Assembly: GCA_039545315.1 (NCBI GenBank)
Contig: BCIM01000001.1
Coordinates: forward strand, 2,637,783 to 2,701,782
Direction: 5' to 3'
DNA from: Kondoa malvinella
Taxonomy: Eukaryota; Basidiomycota; Agaricostilbomycetes; Agaricostilbales; Kondoaceae
DNA length: 64,000 nt
The position numbers and the translations under genes are program-made. Below, one piece after another: positions 36,301 through 49,424 of the stretch (position 1 is the first letter of the stretch; the number at the start of each line of letters is the position of its first letter). The notes beneath the pieces are model-generated. The model made no database searches and was not told the DNA's origin. It worked only from the letters and a program-made list of their open reading frames with translations.

Positions 36301-38772
36301 CGTCTTCAGCTAGAACAGTATGACAGAGCGCCAAGTTGGTAAAGAAGCCATCGATGAGTTCAGCTTGGTGTGAGCCAGATTTGCCAAGGTCTTCTAGCAG
36401 AGTCGCATCGTGGAAAGGCGCAGACACTTCAGGGGCAAGCTTGACTTTCTGGTGCTGTTCCTGCTGCAACTTGTCTTTGCTGTTGAGCGCAGTCATAGAA
36501 TTGGCCTTCTCTGATGGGTTGACTCTCGTGTCTTCTGACGAGCCTTCAGAGTCGGAAGATCCAACGCGTTCGGCATCATCAACGATCGTGTTCTTCGGCA
36601 TGAGACCATCACCACGGTAGACCTTGCCGGCGATAGTACAGCGACGGAATTGCATGACGTTCTGCGTGAGAGTACCAGTCTTGTCGGAAAAGATGTATTC
36701 AATTTGTCCGAGATCATCAGACAAGTTCCAACTTCTGGCAGCTGTTCGACGCTTGTTCAGATCGTACATGATATCATCGTCGGCCCAGATGAAGAACGCT
36801 TGAGCCAATCTGACAAATTCGATCGAAATGTAAAGCGAAATAGGGACAATGTTCTGAAAGGTAATCATAGCGTTGGCGAAAGAGACCAGGCCATTGATGC
36901 GGGGATTATCGTCGCTTCGGTCGGCAAAAGCCATCCAAGGCGCATTCTGGTCGTAATATCGCATCTCCAGTATCGAATCGCCGATAGCGCACATGATACA
37001 CATCAAAGCCAAGATGAACAAGTTGAGGAAGACTTGAGGATTCATCTGTCGCTCGACTTTACTTCGCTTTGAGGGTGTTCCGCCGGAGTTGAGTACAATC
37101 TTGGTGTCGATACCGGTTGCCATGACCACACCAATGACCCACTCAGTGTTTCTCAGAATAGTACCACGCAGTAGGACGGTATTGAGAGTGACAGCGGCCA
37201 CAAGAGGTTTCGTTCCGCTCTTGTCCGTTCGACCATCGGCCATATGAGCAGCAGCGTTGTACTTGAACATGTCGACTGAAGGCGCGTCGGCATCAACGGT
37301 AAAGCGAGCGTCGGCACAACTTTCTGCTGTTCGAAGGTGGGTGAGTTCGGGAACTGCGTGACGAGATTTCAGGTTCGTCTCTCCATCCAAGTTCTTGGTT
37401 TCAACATATGCCACATTCTCGTCTTCGGACGAAGCGCAAATAATGATATCTGTACATCATTGAGACCTGTCTCACTGGTTTCAGAGCATGACACGTACCA
37501 GCAGGAATAGCTTCATTGTTGATCAACTTGACGAAATCGCCCGTTCTCAGAGATTGCCAATTCGTCTTTGCCCATCTCGCACCACCGGCACCGTACGATT
37601 CTTCAGATTGATGCTGTTGATCTCTATACAAGTCGTCTTCATGCGCATGAGTCGCATCGGTCAAGCCTTCAAGTTTTCCAGCCTTGTCTTTAGCAGATTG
37701 TAAATCACCTCCGCCGGGCATGTCCTTGGGTGGTCCAGTGCGTCTTCTGCGTCGTTTAGCACCCCACCAGTGTCTGTTGGACTGACCTGCTTCGGCTTCG
37801 AGCTGTTTGTTGTTCTTCTTGGCTGAACGTGAGATGGGTTTGCTGATTAGCCAGCCGAGACCAAAGGTTTCCAAAGAGATGAATCCAGTAACTGCATCTG
37901 TCATGTTGCTGCAGAAAGGGTGAGCTTTGGTCTTGCTTTAGATGGAGAAAACATACGGGTTGTGGAAACGGTCTGATTTGAGGATGCGGACCTGTACATC
38001 GAGTAATCAATCTCAGCCCTGAGAGCGGGCTAGTCATCAGATCATCAACATACAGGCAGTACATTGATCGCTCGATCACTTTGATGTCGCTTCAAGTCTT
38101 CATAAGCATCCTTGAGAGCTGTAATACCGAGGACGACGAGAAGAGGCAAAGCGGCCAGGGCAGGTGATACATTCGAGAACCGAGGGAAGAATTGCAGGAT
38201 GACGACGACTGCAGACTCGCTAAGCCACGTTCAGCCCTTGGGCTGGAGAAGCTTACTCAGGAAGAAAATGTTTGCGATTCTTCTGAATTGCTCGAGAATG
38301 TTTTTCGGTATGAAAGAGATGAGGTTGTACTTGGATGTCGTGACCTGACGGAAAAGCGTGAGCCAGTGAAAGCTGCCAACGTTTCATAATGTCTCACTTC
38401 ATTCGAAGGGTATCGCCAACAGGGATCCACTTTCTGACCATGCGCTCTATCTATCTGATCCTCTGGCAGACCATCTTTGAGTTGTTTGCGACCTGTCTTG
38501 GTAGGCGCCCATGCACGATCTGGCAACGGAAGCCCAAAGACGACGGTTCTAGGCAGTGGCGGCCGTCTCTTGCGATTAAAGAGGATATCTAGCAAGCTGA
38601 AACTGAATACTACATAGCCGGGCAACGTATCAGCCCTGTTCCCCATTTGTAACAGCACATGTGCGAATTCACCTCTATTCCATCTTCGCGCAAAGGCATT
38701 CGGTCGTCGCTGTATTGATATAGGGATAGCCGAGCGACTGTCGCCCTCTTTTCTGCTGCCTAGGATGCCCAT
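33321..38772 (-). CDS. P4-type ATPase, phospholipid flippase (Dnf type)
   Basis: Moves phospholipids from the outer to the inner leaflet, normally with a Cdc50-family partner, at plasma membrane or endosome/Golgi. Starts [20 protein letters not shown] (ATG 38772). Landmarks along the minus strand: [39 protein letters not shown] (P4 actuator region, DGET); the phosphorylation loop [20 protein letters not shown] with its catalytic Asp; [20 protein letters not shown]; the nucleotide-binding [58 protein letters not shown]; and six C-terminal membrane helices in exons between 35.0 and 34.1 kb. The long cytosolic tail (33.3-34.1 kb) has repeated RPVTP-type motifs, likely phosphorylation sites. DGET rather than other variants and the large N-terminal lead favour the Dnf group. 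The first exons were placed roughly. Confidence 0.92.
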
Positions 38773-39432
38773 GGTCGCGAGAAGAGACCCAAAAAGATGT
38801 TCCGCTCGTTTGCTATGTTGTGATTTGTTCGATCAGTCAAGCTTGGAATTTGCGCGCGGTCCAGATATTCTAATGCGCCTGGCTGAGCTGCACAGGCATG
38901 TACACCTTTAGCTAGCGGGTATCGAAAAGAACGAGGTATTTGGTGGAGAGCAAAGAGCGTAGTCATCAGCTTAAGGCGAAGTCACCCGTCGGCCGCCAGT
39001 CAAATCTCTCAATTCACGCTATCAGTGTTATTCTGATGCTCATGAATGGCTCTATTCTGTGTCTGCGGTCATTCCGGCCGAAAGCTTTGACGTCCATCTT
39101 CTTTCTGCTGCAGTGCGTTTCATGCCTTCATCTCCATCCTTCTTTCACGTCATCTCAGCCTACGCGCTGCCTGTGTCTGATTTCTGCATTCTTAAAGTCA
39201 TTTGATTCCATTGCATTGCCCTTTTGTCTTCAATTCTGCTGTGCTGAGCTGAAATATGGCAGTGAAAGCAGTGTCCTTAGTCCGTCCCCGCTCATATTGC
39301 TGTACTCCCCAGTCTACGCGCTAACTCATGGAGCTCGGCTTATCCCATTCATCCTTTGTACTCGACCGGACGCTATAACCCCAATTTCATTCTGATCTCT
39401 TCTTTCTCTCATCCATCCCTTGCCATATCATC
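38773..39432. other. Divergent promoter region between flippase and M16 protease genes
   Basis: About 660 bp between two start codons on opposite strands. The last 80 bases before 39433 are rich in C and T (runs such as CTTCTTTCTCTCATCCATCCC), typical of leaders of expressed fungal genes. No coding or RNA feature was seen. Confidence 0.5.
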
Positions 39433-42400
39433 ATGGCTTTCTCTTCCATGCTCAAACGCTACGACTCTACTCTTCAGCCGGAGGACTTCTCCAAGCCCGT
39501 CACTGGTCAGAATGGCCAATCCTGGTCGGTCTACCAGAAGGAGATTCTTCGGCCTGAGAACGACAAGCGCGATTACGTGAGTTGCTCCTCCAAGTATCAC
39601 GGTATGGTCTGATAGTTCTCTAGCGCATCATCCGCCTAGCAAACGGGATGCAAATCTGCCTCATCTCCTCTGAATCCGATCCGTCCGATCAGGTAATTCT
39701 CTTCTCTCTCTTCATCTACCCTATCTGATAATCATCAGGCCGCAGCAGCAGTCGTCGTCCGTACTGGCAGCTTCCATGAACCATCAGAACTACCTGGCTT
39801 GGCTCATCTGTAAGTCCGAGAAGCCTTCTTCTGCTAAGATTGCGCTGATCCTTCCGCTATAGTTGCGAGCAGTATGTCAATAATTACAATACCGCGGCAC
39901 TACTGAGCTTAATGCAGTTTGCTCTTCAATGGTTCGAAGAATTACCCCATAGAGAGTGAATACGAGAATGTCAGTCGAGCCATCCTAAGATCGTTGCATA
40001 ATGCTGATCTAGAAGCAGTTCATCTCTTCTCACAATGGATGGGCCAATGCTTATACTGAGGATGAATGTAAGCGTATTCAATCTGGCTGAAGACCCCTTC
40101 TGATGATTTGTGCAGACCAAACTTATGGCTTCGAAGTCAGCGCCAAGAACCTCGGAGGAGCTTTGGATCGGATGGCCAGTATTCTTGTACGCTTGCTCGA
40201 TTGCCTTCTCAAATGTGGCTCATGCTTTTTGGGGATCACTAGGTTGATCCTTTGTTCGACGAGTCCTTGGTCGAGCGCGAGGTAAACGCGGTCGAGTCAG
40301 AGTATCAGGGCTACAAGCAGAACGATATGTGGAAAGTCAACGGTCTGCTTTCTGCTATTTCGCGCGCAGGTCACCCAGAGTATGTTCGCAGTGCTAAACG
40401 ATGATTCGTCTGATCTCTTCGCAGGACCCGCTTCACTACTGGAAGCAAGGAAACTCTGTGGAATATTCCAAGAGAGAAGGGCATCAATGTTCGCGATGCT
40501 TTAGTCAAGTTTCACAAAGAACGCTATTCTGCAAACCTCATGAGAGCATGTCTCGTTGGTAATGGTGAAGTCGAGCTTTCCAAGTCAACCTACCTATGGC
40601 TGATGAACCTCTCGCAGAGTCGCTCGATGATCTGGCTGAGATGGCTTCTTCGAACTTTGGGTCAATGCCTAACGGCAACGTTGTACCCAGCGTGTGGCCT
40701 TCCACCGTCTTTGGAGATCAACAGCTTATGGTAAGTCAAGACGAGCTGTCTCTCTCTTACCAGACTGATTCTTTCCAGCACGAAATTACTTATCGTACTA
40801 TTCGAGACACCGACAAGATCACGATCAGCTTCCCCATGCCCGAGTAGGCCTCGATGTTCAGCCATTAAGGCCAACCTCACCTACTTACGTTTTGCAGCCA
40901 GAACAGCAACTGGATGACAGAACCTCTGGTATTCATCGCTATGCTGTTGGAGCATGAGGTCGAAGGCAGTTTGCTGTCCTACCTGAAGAAGAAGGGATGG
41001 GTTAACAACATTGGAGCTACCGAAGGACAAAACAATACGTGCGCTCACATTATCATGTCTGATGGCGCTAATTCCTTTTCGCAGTGGCTATTCTCGTCTA
41101 GACGTGAATTTCCTTCGTTACTCTGATAGATTTGAATCTCATTCGGAACAGATCTACCTGAACTTGACTGTCTCTGGGAGAGCAAATTACGGAGATGTGA
41201 TTGCTGCCACTTTCTCATTCATCAAGCTCATGAAACAGCATGGTGCGAAAGCTTTCGAAAGACAGTTTAGGGAATATCAGACGTGAGCTAGTAGTGCTCT
41301 TCCTTGCCAGACTAGGCTGATGGAATTTCACAGCATGGGTGAGCTTGGCTTTCGATGGGCTGAACCTGGAGAGGCTGCTGGTATTGCTGTTCGTGTCACA
41401 ATATGACTTAAGGTCAAAAGACTGATCCAGCGTCTTAGATGGATGCCGCTTCATCGATGTGAGACCTTTATATACACAGCTCCCCGACTCGTACTAAGAT
41501 ATGACAGGCACGACGACTATCCAGCGCAGTTCATTAATGGGCTGGCGAATGCGCAAGAGTGGGATGAGGCAAAAGTCCAGGAGGCTCTCGATGCTATGAC
41601 CTCGTCGGCATTCAGCATTCATCGAGGCACGCAAGATCCCGAAAAGCGTTTGGTTTTGGATCTTAAAGAGAAATATTACGAGATGGAGTACAGGACTAGA
41701 CAAATTCCAGCTCACATCCTCTCGGTGCGTCGAGACTGATCCATATGACTCCGACAATCGATCCATATGACTCCGACAATCTGACTGTTGACTCGAGAAC
41801 AGGTTTGTGTCGATCCACCCTACATAGCCGATCTCAAGCTGCCGAAAGCCAATCCCTTGATACCATGGGGTTCAATGGAGCCGTTACCCAAAGTCAACAA
41901 GTCAGACGTGAGTGAGATTACGACACTTAGCATGTTGAGCTCACGCATTCACTCAGTGCTGGCCATCGGTGCTTTGTGATGGACCGATCAAGATGTGGCA
42001 TTCTCGGGATTCCCAATTCCTTGTGCCAAAGGTCTTCGTTTGGGTCGAGATTAGGAGCAATCTTGGCCTAGATCATACCCAGAGCGCTAGAGGTATACAG
42101 ATCTCTGGCGTCACGTGAATGCGCTGATTGTTCAGTAGATCTTCTGGTATCACGTCTATATACGGACGTGTTAGACGACATGCTCGCCGAATATGCATAC
42201 TCTGCTGCTGAAGCCGGTCTAGAATGTACGCACATATGTTCGATAATTGATCAGCGACTGACCAGGAAGTGCAGATGCGCTTTGTCCTGATTATCGCGGC
42301 CTCTCGTTGTCGTTGAATGGCTATAAAGCAAGCATTGCTACACTTATGGATGTCGTACTCCGCACTATCAGGGACGGCGTCGACATAGACCAAAAGAATT

Positions 42401-43662
42401 TTGATCGCCTAAAGGAAATGGTTGCTCGAGGTATCAAGAATTGGCGCATGAACGGGCCGAGATCATTGGCACACGAGCGCTTCGGCTGGCTACTGGCTGA
42501 AAAGTACTACAGCAACGGCGAGAAAGAAGCTGACATCTGCTCGATCACTCTGGAAGAAGTACTCGATTATGGCAAGCGCTTCTTCGCTGAACCTCTGCAT
42601 TTCGAGGTCTACGCGCATGGTGACCAAGATGTAGAATTTATGCAGGAACTCAAAGGACAGCTAGCAAGTTTCCAGCCTCAGCTGCCAAAGGAAACGCGAC
42701 CTACGAGGCGGTTCAGTCCGCTTCCAGGTACAAAAGCTCTTCTTCGCGGCCAGGTTCAGAATCCTGCAAATGTCAACAGCGCATATATCGAAGGATTATA
42801 CATCGGACATGCCAAAGATAGAAGATCGCATGTCACTCTGAGCGTGCTCGTGGATCTTCTGCAACAGCGCTGCTTCGACGAGCTGCGAACTAAACAACAG
42901 CTGGGTAAGCTGGTTCTACTCGCTACTCGTCTGCTTTGCTGACGCCGCCTTCGCAGGATACGTTGTTCAGCTTTACCATACATCCGCTGGCGGCATCGAC
43001 CTGCTTCAAACTGAGGTCGAATCTGAAGTATCACCTGAGAAGCTGGAAAAAGCAGTCGCCGTATTCTTAGAAGCTCAGGAACATTATCTGGTCAATTTGG
43101 GCGACGAAGAATTTCTTGAACATAAGCAGAGCGTGAGCGATGGATTGCTGGAGTCGTTCAAGAGTTCAATGGAGGAGGGTTGCTACTATTGGAGCCAGAT
43201 TGAAAACCGCAATTACAACTTCAAAGAGTGTGAGTGCAGTACTACTGTTCCACTTCGACCGATTGATCGCTCGGATTAGATAAAGATGACGCAAAACTCA
43301 CTGAAGAAATCACGAAAGATGAAGTTTTGGCTATGTTCCGCGAGCGCGTCTTGCCTTCTGGTACTCTGCGCGCCAAAATCGCTGTTCATATGCAATCCCA
43401 GCGCCTCCAGCCTTCCGCAATGTCAGGTCTAGACCAATCCGTGTTGGCCGAGGATGCATTGAAGAAGCTAGGACTGTATCTGGTAGACAAGCCGACCCGC
43501 GAAGAGCTAGTGAGCAAGATTCAAAGCGACTCGGCTGGCGAAGAGCTTGTGAAGATGGTGAAGATGGTAGACGTCCTATGCCAGCCCACACCAGTACTAG
43601 ATGGCGTCGAGTTGATCACTTCACGCGAAGAGTTTATTAAAAACTTGCAGCTTGCGCCGTAA
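39433..43662 (+). CDS. STE23: M16A zinc metalloprotease (Ste23 / insulin-degrading enzyme type)
   Basis: Ste23-type inverzincins cleave small peptides, including a-factor precursors in yeast. The start MAFSSMLKRYDSTLQPEDFS leads into RIIRLANGMQICLISSES and VRTGSFHEPSELPGLAHL. The active site HxxEH is assembled by splicing: exon ...GLAH plus CT ends at 39809, a 9-nt microexon 39863-39871 follows, and the next exon starts 39918, giving HLCEHLLFNGSKNYPIESEY. Then come HNGWANAYTEDEYQTYGFEV, FDESLVEREVNAVESEYQGY (second metal-ligand region with Glu), and the long non-catalytic half with FHKERYSANLMRACLVGN, SLAHERFGWLLAEKYYSNG and LAEDALKKLGLYLVDKPT. Stop at 43660-43662. At least fifteen short introns. 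One of them (41725-41802) contains a tandem 22-bp duplication. The catalytic residues look intact. Confidence 0.88.
41738..41781. repeat. Perfect 22-bp tandem duplication inside an intron of STE23
   Basis: The word GATCCATATGACTCCGACAATC occurs at 41738-41759 and again at 41760-41781, without a mismatch, between the donor GTGCGT (41725) and the acceptor near 41802. The intron is about 78 nt; without one copy it would be about 56, the usual size here. It is a young slippage-type duplication in non-coding sequence. Confidence 0.9.
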
Positions 43663-43703
43663 AGCCGTTCGGTATATATTTTCTGTAATCATGATAATGC
43701 ACA

Positions 43704-45688
43704 TCACCATGTGTACTGCTTGAGCGCGTCTATTGCGTCTGTCCAGTCTGCCTCGATCACTTCCTTGTGCTTTGCTGATCTGATAGTAATCTCGCACGCA
43801 AAGTCGAGAGGTTGCGAATTGAAGCCATTGCTGAAAGCATCCTACAGATTTTGAACGTCTGTAAGACGTCAACGAGAGGACAAGCTGAACACACGATATC
43901 GACTTCCATCGGCTTTCCAGAGGCATCCTTCGCTTTGGTGATATTGAAGCCCCAGAGCGTCCTCGCGATATTGAGGATCACTGAACTTTGACCAACGAAT
44001 TTACCAGGCTAAGGCAGTACCAAGCGTATGAGGCAGCCAAGGCGGCTACTACAGAACGATGCAGACTTACGCAAATACGGAGACCTATTACAACTATATC
44101 AGCCGACTCCACCGAAGAACAAGGCAGAAGCTCACCCCATCCGAAGCTATTGTGACCATCTCGTCCTGGGAAACCAGCTCGTGGTGTTTCCATGAAGCGA
44201 GACGGCTTAAAGTGATTTGGGTCAGGGTAGTCGTTCTCATTGAGGTGGATGCCGTAAAGTGGAGCAATGACGGTCGAACCTGCTGGGATGAACATCCCTA
44301 CGAGCGAAATGAGCATTGTTCGCCGACTCAAATTCGCACAATATACCTTTGTAGACATCGTCCGACAAAGAAGCATGTGGTGTACCGCCCAGAACGGCTA
44401 TTGGTCTCCATCTCAGCGTCTCTAAAGCTACAGCGCGTACGAAGGGCAAATCCTCGAGATCGACAAAGTCGGGCTGGCGTTCATTTCCGACCACTTTGTC
44501 CAGCTCAGCTCTGATTACTGATGAGCTTGAATCTCGCTTTTTGCTAAAAGTGAACGTACTGTGCTTGTGGAATAAACTCTGGCCCGAACTTGGCACAGGC
44601 GAGGAAGAAGCTAGCCAGTGAGCCTGAAGAAGTCTCAACGCCGGCCTGCCATCAAAATCAGCAGGTGCACAGTTCGCCGAATTGATGATACGGACACCAA
44701 AGGGTGTGGAAGCAGCATAAGCAATTTCGAGCTCTCCCATGCCATTGGTCGCCTGCTTTTCCAGCAAATCTTTTGCAAACGAAGGCGGCGCACCACCATT
44801 CTTCATCTTTTCCTTGACGTCATTCATCAGTTCCAGATACATGGCTTGATCAATCTTCTTTTGTTCAATGACATATTGCTTCCAGGGCGCAAAGAGGGTA
44901 GGCACATGTTTGAGGAAAGGGAAGCTTTCGACTGCGTAGCGGCCTGGTACATTGACGTGCGTGAGGGTTTCCATTGCTTTAGCGTTGTAGACGACATGTT
45001 TGTCGTTGTCTACGTCCGTTACACGTCGGCCGTAGGTTATGGTCACAATAACGGAAGCTGCATATCGTTCGAGATGTTTTCTGAACTTCTTTGGCGTGTG
45101 GACTGCTAGCATGTCAGCTACTATTTTGAGCAATTAGAGAGGTAGCTTACGCAGATCATGCATCAGTATTTTGGATTCGAGTGATTGAATAGGTCTGTAT
45201 GCATCGGCCGACTTTTGCATGAAGCCAGCTATGACAAAGAATCAGGAGTATCTTGGCCATACAAAGAGGACCTTACCATGAAGGACCTTTCTCCAACGAC
45301 GCCAAAAATCCCCAGTGGGAGCCATTAAACCTCTCATGTTGTCGCTGAGCAATTCATTTCCCATGATAAACCTTGGTCTAGACGAATAGATAGAGCTTCG
45401 CTTCTCCAACAGATCCCAAGCAGCTTGAGCCGAGCCCAATACAACAGTTGGCGTCTTTCCGAGCTGCAAATAGACGACGTCGCCATACTCCTTGTTCAAT
45501 TGCTGAAAGTAGACCCAAGGTCTTTGCGCAGGGATCTGGCGAGAGTTGCCGTACCATAATTCTCCCTTTGGTCCGGGAGGAAGATCTTTGCGAGTCTTGA
45601 GATTGAGCGGGAAGAGCTTGGGAAGGATGAACAGCAGGCCGGCTGCAAGTGCGACTAGAATTGGGACGAGATAGGATTCGTTTGCCAT
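43704..45688 (-). CDS. Cytochrome P450 monooxygenase
   Basis: Membrane-anchored haem-thiolate monooxygenase of the fungal 'O-methylsterigmatocystin oxidoreductase-like' style; substrate unknown. The N-terminal anchor is SYLVPILVALAAGLLFILPK followed by the hinge LPPGPKGELWYGN. Further motifs: WRRWRKVLHG, ASVIVTITYGRRV, VETSSGSLASFFLAC (I-helix E-T-S-S in place of the more usual A/G-G-x-D/E-T-T), ALETLRWRPIAVLGGTPH (K-helix ExxR), HFKPSRFMET, and the haem-binding loop FGWGRRICVG, whose Gly-Trp-Gly and Arg-Arg halves are joined by splicing an intron near 44.1 kb. The end ALKQYTW stops at TGA (43704-43706), 41 bp from the STE23 stop, tail to tail. No biosynthetic-cluster partner genes are next to it. 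Confidence 0.9.
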
Positions 45689-46049
45689 TATAAAGGCGCT
45701 AGTGGGTGAAGACAGAACACTTGTGCTCTTGGAAGCTTGCAGTCCCGATGCAGAGAGAGAGGGAGCAAAGGGAGCACCGCAATAATGGAGATGCCAGCGG
45801 AAGCACGGCTGAAATGTTCATACCATCTCGAAGACAAGATCACATAAGATAGTACGAAATGTATGTAGGAGCTTCGAGGCACGCTCTCTGACTAGATAAG
45901 ACACTTTGCACAACAGGTGGACGTGGAACGAGGACAAGCGTTGCATTTTCGAGGTGCATGTCATGTCGAACAGCATCAGCCACACTGCGCAGACGTCACG
46001 AACTTGAAGGCAGCTATATACCCAGAACTGTGATATCATGTATTGAGAC
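45689..46049. other. Divergent promoter region between P450 and MGM1
   Basis: About 360 bp between start codons on opposite strands. No coding frame of protein-like composition, RNA gene or repeat was seen. Confidence 0.45.
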
Positions 46050-49000
46050 ATGTCTGCACGCTTCTACCTCGCAAGCCAGGCATGGAAATCTCGATTGACG
46101 TTGTCTGGTCGCTCCTCTGCAGCAGCTATACGATGGGGCAGTCGACCATACACGCTATTACCTTCAGCTAGATCAGCATCTTTTCAAGCTGTCCCAAAAG
46201 CTGCCTTTCGTGTCTTTCGTACTTCTGCTGTAGCAGGAGGCTTAGGCGTGTCTGCTTTGGCCTATGCGAATCATCAAGTCGATAACCTCACTCAAGCTGC
46301 TAAAGACAAGCTGAATGCATTGAACGAATGGGGCTCATCTGCTTTTGGGACTGTCGGTGATGGGTTGTCGTTGGCTTATGATGGCGTGTCAGACGCGGCA
46401 GAGAAGGGCAGGGATGGACTGGGATCTGCTCTGTCTGGATTCAGTGCATGGACTTCTGGAACAGCTGAAGGCTTCCGCAATTGGTTCAACAGCCAGACAA
46501 ACGAGGAAGGCGCCGAAGATCAGGCGGGCGAGAATCCTTATGAATCAGCTAGTCCCGGCAACGATGGTAGCCCTGGCAGCGCTGCTCTCGCTTTATCAGC
46601 TGCTGTTGCGGCCAATGTGACGTCCGACGACCCCTCCAATGACCTCATGCTATTGACTCGCAAGCTCATTGAAGTCCGCTCTATCCTACTCAGCATTGAT
46701 CATGGCGAATCCCTTCAGCTACCAAGTATTGTCGTCATTGGTAGTCAGAGTAGCGGCAAGAGCAGTGTTCTCGAAGCCATTGTCGGACATGAGTTTCTAC
46801 CAAAGTGAGCTAGGGTCTTCGTGCTGAATGCGTTTCTTAATCATTCCCCTTAACTTACAGAGGCAACAACATGGTCACCCGTCGACCAATCGAGCTGACC
46901 CTTATTCATACTCCACGCACAAGCGCTCAGCCCAATCCCATCGAATTCGCCGAATTCCCAACAGAGCATACAGGCCACATTACCGACTTTTCCAAAGTCC
47001 AAAAACATCTCACTGACCTCAACCTCTCCGTTCCAGCATCCGAAGCAGTCTCGCCCGAACCTATCCAACTTCGCATCCACTCATCTAATGTCCCTGATCT
47101 TTCTCTTGTCGATCTACCCGGATACGTCCAAATTTCTTCGATGAACCAACCAGAAGAACTCAAGCACAAGATTGTCGACCTGTGCGATAAATACATCCGA
47201 GCGAACAACATCATTTTAGCCGTCTGCTCTGCCGACGTGGATCTGGCCAACTCACCTGCTTTGCGTGCAAGCAGGAAAGTAGATCCACTGGGATTGAGGA
47301 CAATTGGTGTAGTAACAAAGATGGATCTTGTTGCACCTCAAGTCGGATCAGATGTCTTGGCGAACGAGCGGTATCCCCTAGCCTTGGGTTATGTTGGCGT
47401 GGTGTGCAAAGCTGTTGGTGTAAAGGAGGCTGAGCACGAAAAGGAGAAGAGCAGTATCTTCAAATTTGGCAGCGACCCGAATTACGACTTGCAAAAACCG
47501 GTTCAGAGACAAGAGAATGCCTTCTTTGGAAGTAATGCCGAACACTTTAATCGACCTGGCATGCAGGTCGGTACCAACACGCTCAAGAAACGACTAATGG
47601 AAGTGCTGGAAGAGAGCATGGGCGGGTCACTTCATTCTATCTCCAATGCCGTCGCCATGGAATTGGAGGAAGCCTCGTACCAATTCAAAGTTCAGTATAA
47701 CGACCGCTCGATCTCGGCTGAATCCTACTTTGCTGAAACGATGGACTCCCTCAAAGCCAAATTCGGTAGCTTGTCGAAAGTCTTTGGCAAACCTGAAGCG
47801 AGGAAGATGCTTCGCGCTGCTATTGAAGAAAAGGTCACTGATACGCTAGCAAAGATGTATTGGATCGATCCGCGTCTACCTGAACTTTCCAAACTCGCTG
47901 CGGACACCAGAAACGTACCGACTCCCGACGACCTTGAACCTTATTGGCAGCACAAGCTCGAAGCCTCCGCATCGGCAGTGACCAAGTCTGGCGTTGGTAG
48001 AAGCTCTACTCAGCTGATCGTTGATGCGCTACGAAGTCAAGTGAGCAAGTTGGCCGAAATGGAGCCTTTTATCCATCATCCTGCAGCAGCAGAAGGCATC
48101 AATGCCCTATCTGATGCTATTCTCCATAATCGATTTGCCGCTACTGCAGAGCAAGTCGAAAATTCTGTCAAGCCGTTCAAGAAGGAAGTCGAAGTCGACG
48201 AGAATCAATGGGAGACTGGTCGACAGCGAGGTCAATCGCTGCTCGAGCGCGAGCTCAGTCAATGTGATGGTGCTTTCAAGAAGATTTCCGATATGGTCGG
48301 TGGCCGGAAGCTTACTGGTGCGATGAGCTTTGTTCGTGATCTGGAAGAGAGGGAGCGGAAAAGAATAGCAAGGAGGTCCAGTGCTTTGCGTGGAGATGCA
48401 CCCTTAGATGTGGAAGAGGATGATAATGACCCGAACCGACCAGTCTTTAATCCCAATCTGCTAGCGAAAGGTCAGTCTACTCGCTCGTGTAAGTTGATCG
48501 TTGCTGATAGATCTCATATCCTAGCTCGCGAAGCCGCTTTCCTCAAAGACCGCTCAGATGTGCTCAAACTCCGGATAGCAGCTCTGAAGGCGAAGCGGTG
48601 CAAAGCTGGTCCGGAGAACCAAGCATTCTGTCCTGAAGCGTTTTTAAATGCTGTAGCCGCTCAACTTACATATACCGCCATTCAACATATCAACATCGAA
48701 CTTCTGGGAGAGTTCTTCTATTTAGTGAGTCTCAGACACTGGGCGGCTTGTACATGCTGATACTTGGCTAGTTCCCTCGCGAAATTGATTCTCGATATGA
48801 TCTACATAAGCAAGAGATTACAGACTTTGCTCGCCAAAACCCGGACATACGCAAGCACCTCGACCTGCAAGAGAGAAAAGAGAAGCTGGAATTGGTCATG
48901 GGCAAGCTTGATTCTCGTAAGTGGCACAAAGTCAGCTTCCTTCGAAACTCCGCATTGACAAACTGCTGTAACAGTGGTCAAACTTCAGCAGGAGAAGACT

Positions 49001-49054
49001 GGCAATCATCGAGCCCCAGCACGCAGGGGCTTATTTGGTTTGGGCTTATATTGA
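46050..49054 (+). CDS. MGM1: Mitochondrial inner-membrane dynamin Mgm1/OPA1
   Basis: Dynamin-family GTPase for inner-membrane fusion and cristae shape. The start [20 protein letters not shown] is a presequence rich in Arg, Ser and Ala; then a hydrophobic segment [15 protein letters not shown]. The region after it (~residues 85-190) is a low-complexity linker where rhomboid processing is expected. The GTPase domain is intact: GSQSSGKSS (G1), [11 protein letters not shown] (G2), LVDLPGYVQ (G3) and VTKMDLV (G4). The first intron lies just after HEFLPK (46805). The stalk region contains [20 protein letters not shown] and [20 protein letters not shown]. Short introns near 48.47-48.53, 48.72-48.77 and 48.92-48.97 kb lead to the last exon, which ends in a basic [14 protein letters not shown] and TGA 49052-49054. 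Confidence 0.92.
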
Positions 49055-49424
49055 GGTCGGGCTTTGTTGGGGAATCTGTAGAATTATTGTCAATACCAAG
49101 AGTCGCCTCTCCGCTTCGCCAAAAGTTCCCGGATTGCTTATGAGTCACCTCGACAGCGATCATAGGCAACAAGAGGCGATTTGACAATACAGCCAATATC
49201 ACATTGTTAGACACGATCTTTGTACACCCAGGAAGCCATCGACGGAAAGGTGCTGTTCATTTAGCTGTAATGCTTCGTGCTGTGATTCCGAAGAAAAGTC
49301 ACCGAAGAGCATGATGGAGCTTGATGAGGATTATATGGTGTATCAGTAATGCGTGAATGCTAGTGTACATGATGCTCCTCTGTCTCGTTCGGCGTTTCCG
49401 TCGTGTATAGCCAGACCGAGTCCC
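49055..49424. other. Convergent intergenic region, MGM1 to AVT-like gene
   Basis: About 370 bp between two stops facing each other. Nothing recognisable apart from presumed 3' untranslated regions. Confidence 0.45.

Noticed and set aside
43704..45688. Secondary-metabolite gene cluster around the P450
   Set aside because: The neighbours (an M16 protease and MGM1) are housekeeping genes; no synthase, transporter or regulator lies next to it.
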